A stretch of DNA of 64,000 nt from Onchidella celtica. Its lineage: Eukaryota > Mollusca > Gastropoda > Systellommatophora > Onchidiidae. Under the pieces are notes generated by a model. That model did not search any database. It was not told the DNA's origin and was given only the letters and a program-made list of their open reading frames with translations. Below, piece after piece: positions 47,250 through 59,343 of the stretch (position 1 is its first letter; each line of letters opens with the position of its first letter). The translations under genes were made by a program, and so were the position numbers. The stretch spans positions 21,694,882-21,758,881 of the forward strand of contig OZ007572.1 of assembly GCA_963931925.1 (NCBI GenBank). Reading direction: 5' to 3'.

Positions 47250-48078
47250 GTGAGTACATGTCATAATTATTGTGTCCATCTCAGTAGGGCAAGTCTGTGG
47301 TACATTCCGAGGTTGAGAAGGGGCGCTTAACCTTTTCACGTCACTCCGCACAACACCTGAGCCATCCACTTTATAACCGATCAATACATAGTTCCTGTCT
47401 CCCACTCTTAATAACCTACATTACTGATACCACTTGCCATATTATTGTGGTTTTATTCGATTTTGTGTGTGTGTGTGTGTGTGTGGATTTTCACAAGGAA
47501 TAATTGCTATGAAATAAGAGCGCTCAGAAGGAAGGTTTAAGATCTGAGCCTGGCGATGTGACAGGGTTAAACTTTCAACAGTTGACTAGGTATTCATTTA
47601 ACCTTTTCAACTGCTTACTGAGGCTAGGAATAAATGTATTCACCATGCCACTCAAAGAAATGCATTCTCTTTACTGGAGCAAATAATTGCAGTGATATCA
47701 TTCTCTGTCATCAGTTATGTTTGTTGCCATGTTTTTGTTGTTTGTTTTAACCTGTAGGGTCCCAGCATTCCATATCTGGAAAACGTCACCAGAGACCATT
47801 GTTCTATAATTGGAATACACGTATTTCTAAACTGTATCAAGAAAATATATGATTTTCTGTGATAAATATTTCATATTTCTGCATTCATTTGATCATTTTA
47901 AATTAGTTTTGCAAGATTCAGAATTGTTATGTTGGCTAAGTAAATATATGGCTGAGCATTAGAGGGTTAGGCGCATTCAAAAAAGAGATGGTCGTTATGG
48001 CTTTAGACGCACAAAAGAGAAAAAAGTAAATGCCTAGAATGTGTGATAAAGAAAACAGAGAGAATGTTACAACGTAGT
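47250..48078. other. No further exon recognised
   Basis: Starts as the next DCP1 intron. A (GT)n tract is at 47463-47486. Nothing else recognised. Confidence 0.55.
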
Positions 48079-48533
48079 AAGGCTGGTAGCGCACTGCGCG
48101 ACTTTAGCTCCTTTTTGTTCTGGTCCCACTTTTTGCACAACTGAGAAATTCGACGTTAAATGTTTCCGACTTTAGTATTATTACGATAAGGAATTAGATC
48201 AACCGGGAACTGTGAAACGGCTTGGCAAGTGGTACAACGCATTTCAAACAAGTGTCAAAGAGTGCATTTTGTTAAACCTCTTGTGCATACTAAAAAATCT
48301 CCAGTTTTTCAGAAAATGGAGGCAGAACAAATAAGAACTAAGGTTGTCTATCTTGCGTCTGTGTCCACTCACTGCGCGAGATCTCTTTTCGCCCTGCTGA
48401 CTCAAGACGAGTCTTGACGCGTGAGATTGATCAGTTTCAGTCTCGCCAGTGGGCAATGCCCTGTTTAACCTACAGTCTATATCTTACTGTAAAACTGAGA
48501 TAAAACAGAATTGACGTAGTGCGCCACTAGTGG
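48079..48533 (+). mobile_element. Element C copy split by element A
   Basis: Left terminus AAGGCTGGTAGCGCACTGCG at 48079-48098, then element A copy 10, then C resumes with CACTGCGCGAGATCTC, GACTCAAGACGAGTCTTGAC and ends TAGTGCGCCACTAGTGG. The C termini are inverted copies of each other. Confidence 0.85.
48098..48348 (-). mobile_element. Element A copy 10, nested in C
   Basis: Reverse-orientation, full-length A copy: GCGACTTTAGCTCCTTTTTG at the left, TAAGAACTAAGGTTGTC at the right. Confidence 0.9.
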
Positions 48534-48782
48534 TGTAGCTGATGTCCAGGGATTTAGAACACCAGTAGAGTTAATGATTATCTCTAAATGAGTGGGTTTC
48601 CGAACTCGGGAGCTCTGTCTGCCGTGTTTATAATATTCTCTCATGGGGATTCAGTTTTGGCATTCAGACTCAGCTGGTAGTTTGTGTGTGATTTGCTGGA
48701 GCACAGTGGTGTAAGTTGTGGAAAGTGTGTGAAAGGAGCTGCTAAAGATAAGGCAGTGAGTAAATACGTTCATGGTATAGGG

Positions 48783-48935
48783 GAGAGAGAGAGAAAAAGA
48801 AAGAAAGAGAGAGAGAGAGAGAGTGACAGAAAGAAAGAAAGAGAGAAAAAGAAAGAAAGAGCGAGAGAGGGAAAAAGAAAGAAAGAAAGAGCGAGAGAGA
48901 TTGACAGAAAGAAAGAGAGAGAAGTGCTAGATAGA
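48783..48935. repeat. (GA)n/(GAAA)n tract
   Basis: GA and GAAAGAAA units; the Arg/Glu/Lys frame through it is an artefact. Confidence 0.95.
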
Positions 48936-49556
48936 AAGATTGGCCAGGAGAGGTAAAGAGGACGCGTCAGAGGCCAACGGGTAAACAGGTTTATGAGGTG
49001 AAAGTACGAGAGGGAGAGAGAACGAGACGTGCTGAATATTAGAAAGACTGGTCGAGGGAGGTAGAACTAGAAGGACATGATCGGGTGGTGAGGTCAGTGA
49101 GTAGACGGGTTCTTTAAAAAAGGAGGGGGGGCTGGGGGTCGAGATTATAGATAGAGAGATTGGCCGAGGGAAGTATAGAAACAAACTCGGGCAAGCACCG
49201 ATAAGAAGACGAGGTCTTCAAAAAAAAGGGGGGGGGGATAGATAGATGATGGATGGAGAGATGGGCGAAGGATAAGGTATACTGAGTTTGATGGTGTGGA
49301 CGATGACAAGACAAGATAGCATCTCTGTAAAGATGCGACAGATGTGTGTATAATATGTGCTGCATGTATTCGTTTATGTCTACTGTCGAGCTGGTGAAGG
49401 TAAAAACGTGCCTGCAATTGCCATTGTATACTTTCGATAAGGTGAGCAGGGACAGACAGTAAAAAAAAATAAAAAAATTACTATGCTAATCACTAGCGAT
49501 GCTGGGCCTTGGTGGGTCTTGTTAAGCGAGTGTGCGCATAATAATTATGTGTAGGC

Positions 49557-50048
49557 CAGTGCTTCTCAGCGTTTTTTGTTCCACGCATCACTTCAGTTTT
49601 CTAACAAATCATATCCCCCACCTGATCGGGAAAAAAGTTAGCATACGTATACAGTATGTACGAATACATTTTTAAAATATTTCTTTATTCAGTATGTAAT
49701 AAGTATGCCTTCAAAAGAAGTTTTTAGTTGAAACTTTATGTAAAGTGTTATTCACTAGTTCTTTTTTTTACTTCCGTGGGAGCCTTGCCCTTGATGCTGG
49801 GCTGCAGATTTATTTTTATTTTTTTATTCGATGGACCAATTTCATCAGTTCTAGCCGTAAACCACCACGTTTTGCGGTATCCAGTCAATTTCTCTTAGCT
49901 TGTAGCAGATCGGTAACAAAACTTAATTTACATTCGACTAAATAAAATGATGGAAAATGTTTGATTTTTATGAAAAATCCATACGCCCATTTTCTGAAGT
50001 CCCGCGCTCTACCAAAAACATTGCCACGTCCCACCTTGAGGAACACTG
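49557..50048. mobile_element. hAT-like non-autonomous element, 492 bp
   Basis: Begins CAGTGCTTCTCAGCG and ends CCACCTTGAGGAACACTG, inverted termini of the same type as 7786 and 60910. The flanking octamers GTGTAGGC and GCATAGAC agree at 5 of 8 positions, consistent with an old target duplication. No transposase frame remains. Confidence 0.65.
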
Positions 50049-50056
50049 GCATAGAC

Positions 50057-53000
50057 AAGGCGTAAACATGACACATCTATTATATATTTCAGTAACTCGC
50101 AACCTTTGGCATGACTAACTGACCAAACTATACACTCTTCAGGCCTTAAATTTGGCAGGAAGGTGGCAATTGAGATAAGGAAGATGATGGCTGTAATTAA
50201 AAGTTGTTTACTTCAAGCATGTTTTAAAAAAAAATAAGAATGGTCATCGCTATGTAACATCTGTATTTTTGCATGTTTGTTTCGTAATATATGGCACTAT
50301 GCATGTCATAAAAAGTAATCCTATCAAGCGTTCACTTTGGTGCGTAGTGTTCTGGTGCGCATGAGTTCTGAAGCGGGACTGTAGTTTATTACTTTTATTA
50401 TACTAGAGAGGGGGGGGGGGATCACATGATTGTTTATTCCGGGGCAATGCCCGGTAGGTCATCTAGTAGGAGTATATTATACGCTTTGGAGTCGTCACAC
50501 GTTTTCAAAATCTATTTCTGTGTGTTCTCTCATCCTTTGCATGCTCTTGTGTGAAAATAATGTAGAAAAGAAGGCATTTTTTGTTGTTTTTTATTTGTTT
50601 GCTTTTATTACTGCTCTTTTCCCCTCAAAGTGCGAAAATCATCAATGCCAATTAGTTGTGAGCTTTCTGCTGCCACCCACCAATCCACATCTAAAGTTTG
50701 GCATTCTTTGAACTTCGCAGCTAACGTTGGTAATGTGGGCAAGCTTGTGTATATTTTTCATAAATGTATGTGAGAGGATCAAGTTAGTGGAAAGCCAGTT
50801 AAGTCATGTTCTTAAAGTTTTGAGAAAACTGCGATTTTGCTTTGATGCTGTGTCTCAAATCCTTCTGTTTGTGATAAGATTATGTGCAAGTTTTCTTTGT
50901 CCGTTTCTGAACATGCTTTATGGACAGCCTGGCGCGTGAAAAATGCATGTCGCTGGCAGTGTCATAAAACCGCGCAAATGCAAAAGAACTAGTTTTACGG
51001 AAGAAAAACGAAACAAACAAAGAATTCATTTACACAAAATGTAATTATTCCTTATCTTGAGTATATTTTTGGTTTGAAGTTTGAAAATAACATATAAAAT
51101 GTAACTTTTTTTTGTCAATAGGAAAAAAAATAATAAACATCCCTTAATGATTCCATAGAATGTCTGGCAAAATACAGGTTCTATCTGCAGTTGTGCGAAA
51201 TGCGGTTTCATCATAGGGCCAGCGATGTCTTATTTTGGCCAAAACATTCTCTTAAGTTTAAAGAATCTTAACCGTTGTTGTCATTGCGTTCCATAGTAAA
51301 TCATAATAATATCCACATGCGCAACGGATGGAAGATCAATTATTCATGAAATTTTACAAACTATGTATTTTTTTCTAGAGTGCTAAGAGGCCAAGAATGC
51401 TCGCTCTCGTTATTTATGGAAATATGTGAATGAAAAGTAGAAGTTTGTGTGTACTTGAAGCAGTTCAATTTTTGGTTTGTATACTTGGAAGGAAGGAATG
51501 TATTTCTGGCTTGAAGGTATTAAAAATTGATCGCGTGCTTATGTGAGTGAGTCCAGTTTTGGGGGGCGGGGGGGGGGGTGTTATAGCGTATTTCATGGGT
51601 TTATGCATGCGCGCGTGTGTGTGTGTGCTTTTTTCCGGATGTCTGTTATGTCGTAATGTTTTGTTTTTGTTCACATTTTTGGCCACAATGTGTGTATACT
51701 TTGCCAGTTTCATTCAACCCCCCCAGAAGTTATCATATCATGAAAACAAGCAGCGTGACTCGCTCTATATTCAAGAATAGGAAAAACTAGCATTTTTGTG
51801 CCAGCGGGGAAAGTGCGAAGGAAAGCTATTGCAAATAGGATGATCATTAGACAGTATTCTTATCCAATGTTATGGGGGTATTTACGGGACTTACCTTCGC
51901 GGGAGACCCTCTGGACAGGTGACATTACCAGTCTTATTTTCATATGTCGAGAGGGAGATCGATTGGTTAGTCCCTGTGGGCAGCACCACGTAGAACTTGC
52001 CGTATATCAGAGATGTGGTAATCGGGTCTTATAGGCCTGGGCCCAACCCATTTGTAAAATGGGAGCCGTTTTGCATTGAATGCAATTACAGTTATGGGCT
52101 GTTTTTTGTTTATTTTTATTATTATTCCTGATATTCATTTATGGCTAATCTATTCCGAGTATCAAGTTTGAGTGTTCAAAGTGTGGCCTTGAGCATTTTA
52201 AATTGCTAATAGAAATGTTGATTTTATAGGAAATTGTTTTCTCAGCCAAATTAATACCGGTACAACTGTCCAAAAGTTGCAAACTGGTACGAGGACTGGC
52301 ATTAAGTTTACCCATCTGCGCCAGACTGGAACGATCAAGGCAGCGGTGGTGTCATTTTGCCGACATTACACCTTTGCACTCTTCACCAGTGACCTGCATT
52401 TTCGTATGGTGGCATGCCAGCATTTTTGGGTCAGCTTGTAGGTGGAGGGGTGGGAGTGGGGTGGCGATTTAGGCTGAGCTGAAAATTTCGGTCAAACAAT
52501 GCAAAGCCTCAAATTCTGTTAATACACGCCTACAAGACGAGTAAACTATAGCTCTGTACCAATTCATTCGCCAATGGGCTCGTTTGTTCCTTCATTGTCT
52601 TTTGGTATCGACAGAGTTCCACTGAAACATCACTGAAAGTTCGTTTAATTTTAAATTTCCATCGGCACCTATGTTGCACGTTTTTACGTTAATGAAGGTC
52701 TAGTGCCAAGATCAGTGGTTAGGCTGGCTATTGCCAATTTGCAGTGTTGTGAGGAAACGTCGGAGAGGGGAGAGCGCACAAACACGATACCCGCAATTGG
52801 TTCAGGTTGATTTAAAGATAGGCCAACGTATACACTTAACCAGTTTTGGAGCGGACCTATCTATGCAGTGCTACTACCGGCAAGAACGTGATTGTACTCA
52901 GAAAGGACCTAGGATTCAATGCGAGATGGTCAAGGCATCGTGAAAAGCGATCTACTTTTCTCGACATATTCTGAAGAGTGAAGTTTATGTGAAAAGATAA

Positions 53001-53476
53001 TTATGGTCTGGAAGTAAATGATTTTTTGTAAACATCTCAAAACCTGCGTTGTTGACAAACATGTGTCTATCTCTTTAAAGTCCGTGGAAAACATTTCGGG
53101 GACCGCGAACCTAACTCCACAGTCATAGTTATTAATTGGCATACTGACAGATACAAGGATGCAGGTATGTTTCCTTTTACTGTTTCTTTGGAAAACCCTT
53201 GGCTCAAATCATGTTGCAGTTGTATCACCACTTATTCATCAATGACGGGATAATTTGTGGCATAAGGCTGTCCTTTGCTTCAGTGCAGATCACTTGAAAC
53301 ACATTGTGTTTTTCATCCTTGGCATTCAGGGCAAAATTGATCGGAATGGCTGAAATAGCACGATCAGTTCGTGGATCCTTATGGCCAAGTTCAAACTCGT
53401 GGAACTGATGATCTTTTTGAAATAAGAACAAAACAAAACAAAAAAATGGGGTTGTTCGTGTGATCTTACCAGGAGG

Positions 53477-53478
<2 letters not shown>
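50057..53478. other. No gene recognised
   Basis: G runs near 50410-50420 and 51558-51578, (GT)n near 51615. The frame at 52731-52943 (VVRKRRRGES...) follows a TTTGCAG and was weighed as a DCP1 exon but not accepted. Otherwise nothing recognised. Confidence 0.5.
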
Positions 53479-53571
<93 letters not shown>

Positions 53572-53615
53572 AGCCTCTGTCTCTCCCCCTTTCTCTCTCT
53601 TTCTCTGACTGTCTC

Positions 53616-53679
<64 letters not shown>

Positions 53680-53680
53680 G

Positions 53681-53758
<78 letters not shown>

Positions 53759-53775
53759 CTTTCCCCCTCTCTTCA
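53479..53775. repeat. (CT)n tract, about 300 bp
   Basis: Longest CT tract of the window; pure CT from 53480 to 53568 and again over about 53692-53751. The 221-codon minus frame across it is mostly Arg-Glu repeat. Confidence 0.97.
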
Positions 53776-54086
53776 AGCCCCTATGAATTGTATGTTGCCA
53801 ATCAAGGAACTGGAGCTTGCGTTCAGTTCTCATAACAAAACCGACTATCAAAATATCAGTATGATTTTCAAAATTAATGCCTGTTATCATTGCGGGTGCT
53901 TATCGAACATTAGTGTTGCCAGGATCGTGATTGTTCCAGGAGCAATAAGAAGTATTGGTTCAGCATGATCAGTACATACACCCTCGTCTCATACTTCCTC
54001 ATTTCAAAATGTGTTTTCAAATACCAAGATTGGTCCCGTGGGTCGTGGCTTCAGTTTTCAGCGTTGGGTTGTATCTATTATTGTAA

Positions 54087-54158
54087 GCGGGTGGTTGGTG
54101 GGCGCTTCTGGTAGAGTCTCTTCGTGTTCTATTTTTCCGTTATATTCTGTCTGTGGTA
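54087..54158 (+). repeat. Element D copy 5, 5' half
   Basis: GCGGGTGGTTGGTGGGCGCT, TCTGGTAGAGTCTCTTC and CCGTTATATTCTGTC; the right half is missing. Confidence 0.8.
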
Positions 54159-54483
54159 AAGAAATGTGTATCCATCTTAAATGACAGTCAATGTCTCCTT
54201 TTCTAGGTCATACAGGAGCAAGAAAATAATACATGTCGAGGCAAACAGAGAAAGATGCAGATGATCGTTTTTGCCCTCCGCAATTCGCTTCAACAAGACA
54301 TTATATAAATTGTATGCTGTACTTTACCTAAGGTTCCATTCCATGGTACTCCATGTAATAAGCCTGTTATTGAGCTATGATCTGTTTATGTAATGGTGAG
54401 TTGAGTGCGTGTACCATATATGTGCTCTTAAAAGCTCTATGGAAGTGAATTTTCCTCATGGGATGGTAAAGTGATGCTATTTA

Positions 54484-54818
54484 GGTCTTCATTTTACGAG
54501 GATCTCGACCCTTGGCATTTACGCCTCAATTTTCTTGTCTTTGTTTCTGTGTGTTTTTGTGGTAGGGATTAGTTTTTTTAGAATCTTGCCCGGGCAGCGG
54601 CTTTGTTCGGCCTGCTCTTCTCGGCTTTCAACAGCGTGCACACGGGCCCTCCCGAGTTTTTCGTCCCTATCCAAGAAGACTAGGTGCTCGATCCTACCTA
54701 CCTCAGGATCAAGAACTTTTCCCAAGAAAAAAATTTCAACATGTCTGCACAGACTGGGGATCGAACCCGGTGCCTTCGGCATGAGAGGCGGGCACCGTAC
54801 CTCTAGATCCGCAAAAAG
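54484..54818 (-). mobile_element. Full-length tRNA-derived SINE
   Basis: Read on the minus strand, the head contains GTGCCCGCCTCTCATGCCG and a perfect polymerase III B box, GGTTCGATCCC (plus-strand 54757-54767), as in tRNA-derived SINEs. The A box is not clean. The body holds GTCTTCTTGGATAGGGACG, GGAGGGCCCGTGTGCACG and GCCGCTGCCCGGGCAAG, and the end GAGGCGTAAATGCC. Fragments of the same family are at 12164, 26472 and 33754. The body resembles conserved domains known from mollusc SINEs, but I cannot assign the domain name. Confidence 0.82.
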
Positions 54819-57021
54819 ATTATTCTTATCTTATCTTACGCTTGGGGGCAACCCCACCCGCACGACGTACGTGGTTTACGGATGGCCCCAACAGTGAAAG
54901 TAGATAAATTACTTTATGAAAGCTGTCTAAATCCGTAAGCGTTATCACAAACATGCTGGGACGTTATCATCTACGTTTATCATCCGCATGTCAGCCTTCT
55001 TCCTAAACCTGGTTCAGAAGCTATCTTGACAAGCACGAGAGGGAGAGCAGGTAAAAGAGATATTTCTTCAAGGACTGACACTTTATAAATATAATTGAAT
55101 CCCTTTCCAGCCTTAAGATTTGCCGGGGAAGATCAAAATAGATAAAGCCTCAGATTTCCACCAGTGCTATCTTCCATTGTAAATTTATGTCTAGCGCCCC
55201 GCTGTGCTGAAGATCATCTGTGGCAGTCGCAGGTGTACATTTGGAAAGGAAAGTGAAGTGACCGGTGAAAGAAAAGGATATGCGTAATGAACATTTCTGA
55301 ACTTCTTAAATCTGTCATTCGCTTCGTTCGGGTTTGAATCTGCTTGCAGCCTCGAGGGCGTGGCAAGAAGAAAGAGGACTCTATGTGCAGTCAACTAGGA
55401 AGCCTGTCAGAGCTTCTTTGACGCCTCTGGTCCAGGTCTTCCTTGGTCTGCCCTCTGGCTTTGTATCCAGAGAACCGCGCGTGAAATTATCCGATGCGTA
55501 CTTGTAAACTTGTAAACACATTAAATGTGTAATTTTGTGGAAAGGAACCGGGCTGGAAGTGCCTCGCGTTAATGAGTCATCTCAACGAAAGAGGTTGCAT
55601 ATGATTTATGGTGTATTGGCTCAAGAGACGTTGCATGATGGTCTTCAGACCAGCATTTTTTTGTTTTCTGAAGTTCTTTGCTGACTAGATTTTATTTTTA
55701 ATTTGGGGAGAGGGGCAAGAAGACCAGGTGTCCTAGATTATTCTAGATTATTATATATATATGGATAATCTAGGATATCATTGAATAACCTCCGGATAAT
55801 CTGAAATATTATGGATATTCCAGGATGTCAGACCGGCTGATTAGCCTGCAGTACTGGCCGATTCTAGTAGAATCACAGTAATCAGATGGAAGAAATTTGA
55901 GGCGTTCCTGTACGTTTGAAATAAGGCTACAAACTGAAAAAAAATGTATTTTGCAAAGCCCCGCGTTAGAAAGTTCAAAAGTATGGCACAGTTCCATTAT
56001 TCGTGCCTATTGGAGGCGTCTTACATGTCGCTAGCCGACGTGGTTGTTAACCTAAAAACTGCTATAATTCCGTACGCGTACATACAAATTTGCTGTCTTT
56101 AGAATAATTAAAAGGACCGAACAATGTGCTGATTTAAAGGTTGAGACTGTCTGTTGTTCTGGGCGTAAGATGTTCTCGTTGTTTGTTGGGTTTTTTTTCG
56201 TGCTGCTACAGTTGTACTTCCAAAATCTCCTGGTGTCTTTTAAGATAGGAATCGCTTTATTGATATTATCGCATGGGAGAGATTCACTTTCACAGAGCAT
56301 TTAAGAGGGCATACATGGAACACACATTTTACGCATCATTACATAAAAACTCAAGAATGGGCATTATGATGGCATTTTTATCGTTGCGGTTTTTTTTATG
56401 TTTCCACCAGTTGCTGTTGGTAACCATGATGGTGGCGACATGGTATTTGTTCTTGGAGAAGGGCCAGTTACTCAAAACCCGTACTGTGAATTGTAGAGTG
56501 AAGATCACATTCCAATATAGGCCCTGGGGGCCTGGAAATGGATGGTGTGGCACTGCGAACTCAGTGATGGATCTTGCACCGCCCACAATACAATTATTGT
56601 GTGATCTGTTATGATTGACAACCGATGCTGATGTTTGTTTTGATATAATTGTTTAAGAAGTCACACCCAGTCCAGGGAAAACTGTTCATTCATTAGGTCA
56701 ACATGAACACAAACATGTCATAAATATCATTTAATAACCGTAGAGGGATTTACAAGTCGGGGGTGGTGGGTGGGGTTAAGTATCCCAGGATTCCATGAAA
56801 ATGTCAACTTAACCTCAAGGTTCCAACCTCTGTTTTATGGTTTTTACAAACATAGCAAATTGCAGCCGTAGAATGCTTTGCAAATAAATCGGCTTGGCTG
56901 TGAGTGGTTTTCGAGCCCTCTAATAATGTTGATTTTTCTTCACTCAGCCATTGGTCTTTTCATGATTTTATTTCATGGAAGGGCCGTCAAGTATCTGCCA
57001 TAAACAATTTGTTTTACATAC
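54819..57021. other. No gene recognised; possible MITE end
   Basis: At 54840-54892, CACGTACGTCGTG-type sequence next to CTTGGGGGC and GGATGGCCCC resembles the end of a common invertebrate MITE type (weak). An AT-rich imperfect hairpin (TCCTAGATTAT / ATAATCTAGGA) lies at about 55729-55776. No exon supported. Confidence 0.5.
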
Positions 57022-58434
57022 CGAACGCCGGTCAGGTAATCCATCAACAAACTGATTAATCAGGTCAGCGTACAGCTTGGGTCCGTTTTCTATGTGTGTA
57101 TTGTATGTGTCACGAGCAGAGTTAGGGTCTTGGGGAGCATTCGAGTGCACGAGAGGCAGCTAACTCACACTCGGACACAACCACACAAGAAAAGTATTAA
57201 ACAACTAGAGTATCTATATATGTCAGGCCGGTCAGGCCATGTTTTACATAAATATTAATAAACAAAACAAAAGACAATAGAGGTATATTCAAAGCAATAA
57301 ATTCTAATTACTAACTTAATCTATGATATTCATGTAATTATGGTTCCTTATAGGATGTACTGCAATCAATAGCAAATAGGTATATTATACGAAACTAGAT
57401 ATCAATTTAAAGTGACAGTTGAGTCGCCACTGGCCAGTCGCCAGGCAAACTCTCCCTAAATCATATGGGCTTGAATGTTAGGAGAGCCCAGTACGTTCCA
57501 AGCCTACAGAAGCACACTTCGGCTTGTAGGTAATTACGCAGTTGCAAAAAACTATTTATATATATGCACAATCATTATTCAATTCATCAACAATGTGCCA
57601 TATTACTTCAATCATACTATGGAAATAATTCTATAACACAGGCCACTCGTCGTCGAGTGCCAGCTGGGGTTTCCTTAGACTTCCTATGAGGCTGTGGTTC
57701 TCTCTCTATCTCTGATCTTCTATTATGCTTGAACAAATAAGATATATTACCATTGGTCACGCCTACTGGTAGGCGCGAACATCAAAATAGCGCAGCGTGG
57801 GCTTTCAAAGGTCAGCCCACTCAGGCCTTTCTTTCTAGAGCTCAGTCAGTCCGTTAGCAAGGACTTCTAGTCTTCAGATCACACAGTTCAGGTACTGGCC
57901 AACCGGAGATACTTCACGACACGATGCTTCTGCTCGTCTGTATTCAATAAATCTGAACGTTACACGATGTTTTATACTATCTAACTACCCAGCAGTGCTA
58001 GTCCGCTGGCCCAATTAGTTCAGCTATCTCATTGGCCGAAACCTCCCACCATTTTAATTGTAGTAATACGTCTGCACTATTCTACCAGCCAGTTAACGTG
58101 CAAAAACTTGTCTAGTCATACTTAACAATGTCAACTATCCCCACCTTGTTTCACCCCTACTCCATTACTTATTAATCACGAACATTAAAACCGACAAGCG
58201 TGAATCTAACAGTTTAACTTTACATTTATTTACTCACCAACTATAATTCGCGAGGGCCGTTCAAGGCCACCAGCCAATTTCTCATGGCCCTGGTAAAACA
58301 ACAACAACTCACTCTCTGCGTGAGTTTTAACAACATCCGAATCATGACAGTATGCATGCGATATCACGTAGTCATGTGTACCCAGGAAACCTAGAATAGT
58401 AGCACTATGGGTAATAGACCCACGACAGAAAATT
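57022..58434 (-). pseudogene. Possible exon split by solo LTR
   Basis: If LTR 3 (57108-58349) and one copy of its 5-bp duplication are left out, the minus strand has a continuous frame of 55 codons between a possible acceptor (GGCAG ending at 58435) and a donor-like GTATGT (57021-57016). It contains GFLGTHDYVISHAY before and DLINQFVDGLPDRRS after the junction. I do not recognise the protein. A 166-nt open stretch can occur by chance (a few percent per frame), so this is a candidate exon or an older decayed coding sequence. The interruption would make it non-functional unless the LTR is spliced out. Confidence 0.35.
57108..58349. mobile_element. Solo LTR 3, 1242 bp
   Basis: Begins TGTCACGAGCAGAG and ends CCGAATCATGACA, flanked by perfect GTATG duplications (57103-57107, 58350-58354). 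The TGTCACGAG end resembles the corresponding end of LTRs 1 and 2, but the body differs, so it is a related or separate family. A TATAAAA occurs on the minus strand near 57978; orientation is not settled. No internal genes. Confidence 0.82.
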
Positions 58435-58464
58435 CTGCCACGCAAATAATTGTATCAGAAGACG

Positions 58465-58541
58465 TATCGTCTTGCCCTCCCCTGCACAGTGCGACGGTTT
58501 TCAGGTCGACGTGCTTTCTCCAAATTCAATCTTAACCCTCA
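58465..58541 (+). repeat. Element D copy 6, 3' half
   Basis: TATCGTCTTGCCCTC, CAGTGCGAC and GTCGACGTGCTTTCTCC followed by CAAATTCAATC. Confidence 0.75.
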
Positions 58542-58817
58542 AGCATTCCATATTTGAAACAGGACGTCATCCAGAGTCAGAATGCTCCATCTTTGATATA
58601 CGTATTCTTGCTATTTTATTAACAAAATCAGTACGGCACATTGTTTCAGAAGTTTTTGTACTGGCAATTTTCGTCTGGGCACAAGAGGGTTAAACTCAGC
58701 CTCTGTATACTCATTTATCATCATGCATTCTTATTGCAACAATACGAAATACATGACTGTCTTCGGCCAGCTGTTGAAACTTGGTTAAAACTAGCTCTTG
58801 GTGCTCTTGATAGCGGA

Positions 58818-58932
58818 CCGTAACCTAACTACAAAGCCAAAGACTGTAGTGAAAATACTGGCTTGTATTAACTGCTCTGCTACGGCTTTCTAGGTAAACT
58901 ACTGCGCTCCGCTCCCCTACCAATTGCCTCAA
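58818..58932. mobile_element. Diverged element B-like copy
   Basis: GGACCGTAACC at one end and GCGCTCCGCTCCCCTACC at the other. The interior (CTACAAAGCC, TTAACTGCTCTGCTAC) resembles element B copy 3 (CTTACAAAGCC, TTTCACTGCTCATCTA). Similarity is partial. Confidence 0.45.
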
Positions 58933-59343
58933 AGACTAGTTTTAACTTGGTTCCAACAGTCGACCGACTATATGTGAAGTTTACAGCTAGGTTCAGGGTT
59001 GTCGGGTGGTTTGGGCACATTTTCAGCCCTAGGAAGTATTTCCCAATTCCCACCTATGTGTCCAAATTGGAAAACAGATGCACATGGGTGAGGATGGAAA
59101 GACAGGGGGAAAAAAAACCCATTATAATTGAATACCAGTTCAGCTGTTTAAGTGGCGGTGTTTGTTGGTCCATTGAACAAGATGGATGTTTTAGCCTTGG
59201 CGAGAAGAGTCATTGGCTCTCCCATGTGTCCGATCTCATTACCAGCTGGTTCCCTATACCGTACATCTGAGAAAGGTTGTCCAGTGGCTCTCAGAGTACC
59301 AGGCCACAGCCCTCCTTTTTGGGACCCGAGGTTTCCTCAGTTC

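Noticed and set aside
52743..52803. Possible next DCP1 exon (AG|T start, VVRKRRRGES frame)
   Set aside because: The phase would fit, but the donor is weak, the peptide does not resemble the DCP1 linker or trimerisation region, and no downstream exon follows.
53225..53890. 221-codon minus-strand frame
   Set aside because: Mostly Arg-Glu repeats from the CT tract; the flanks have no recognisable domain.
54740..54818. Functional tRNA gene
   Set aside because: A B box is present but the sequence continues into a SINE body and lacks a clean A box and acceptor stem.
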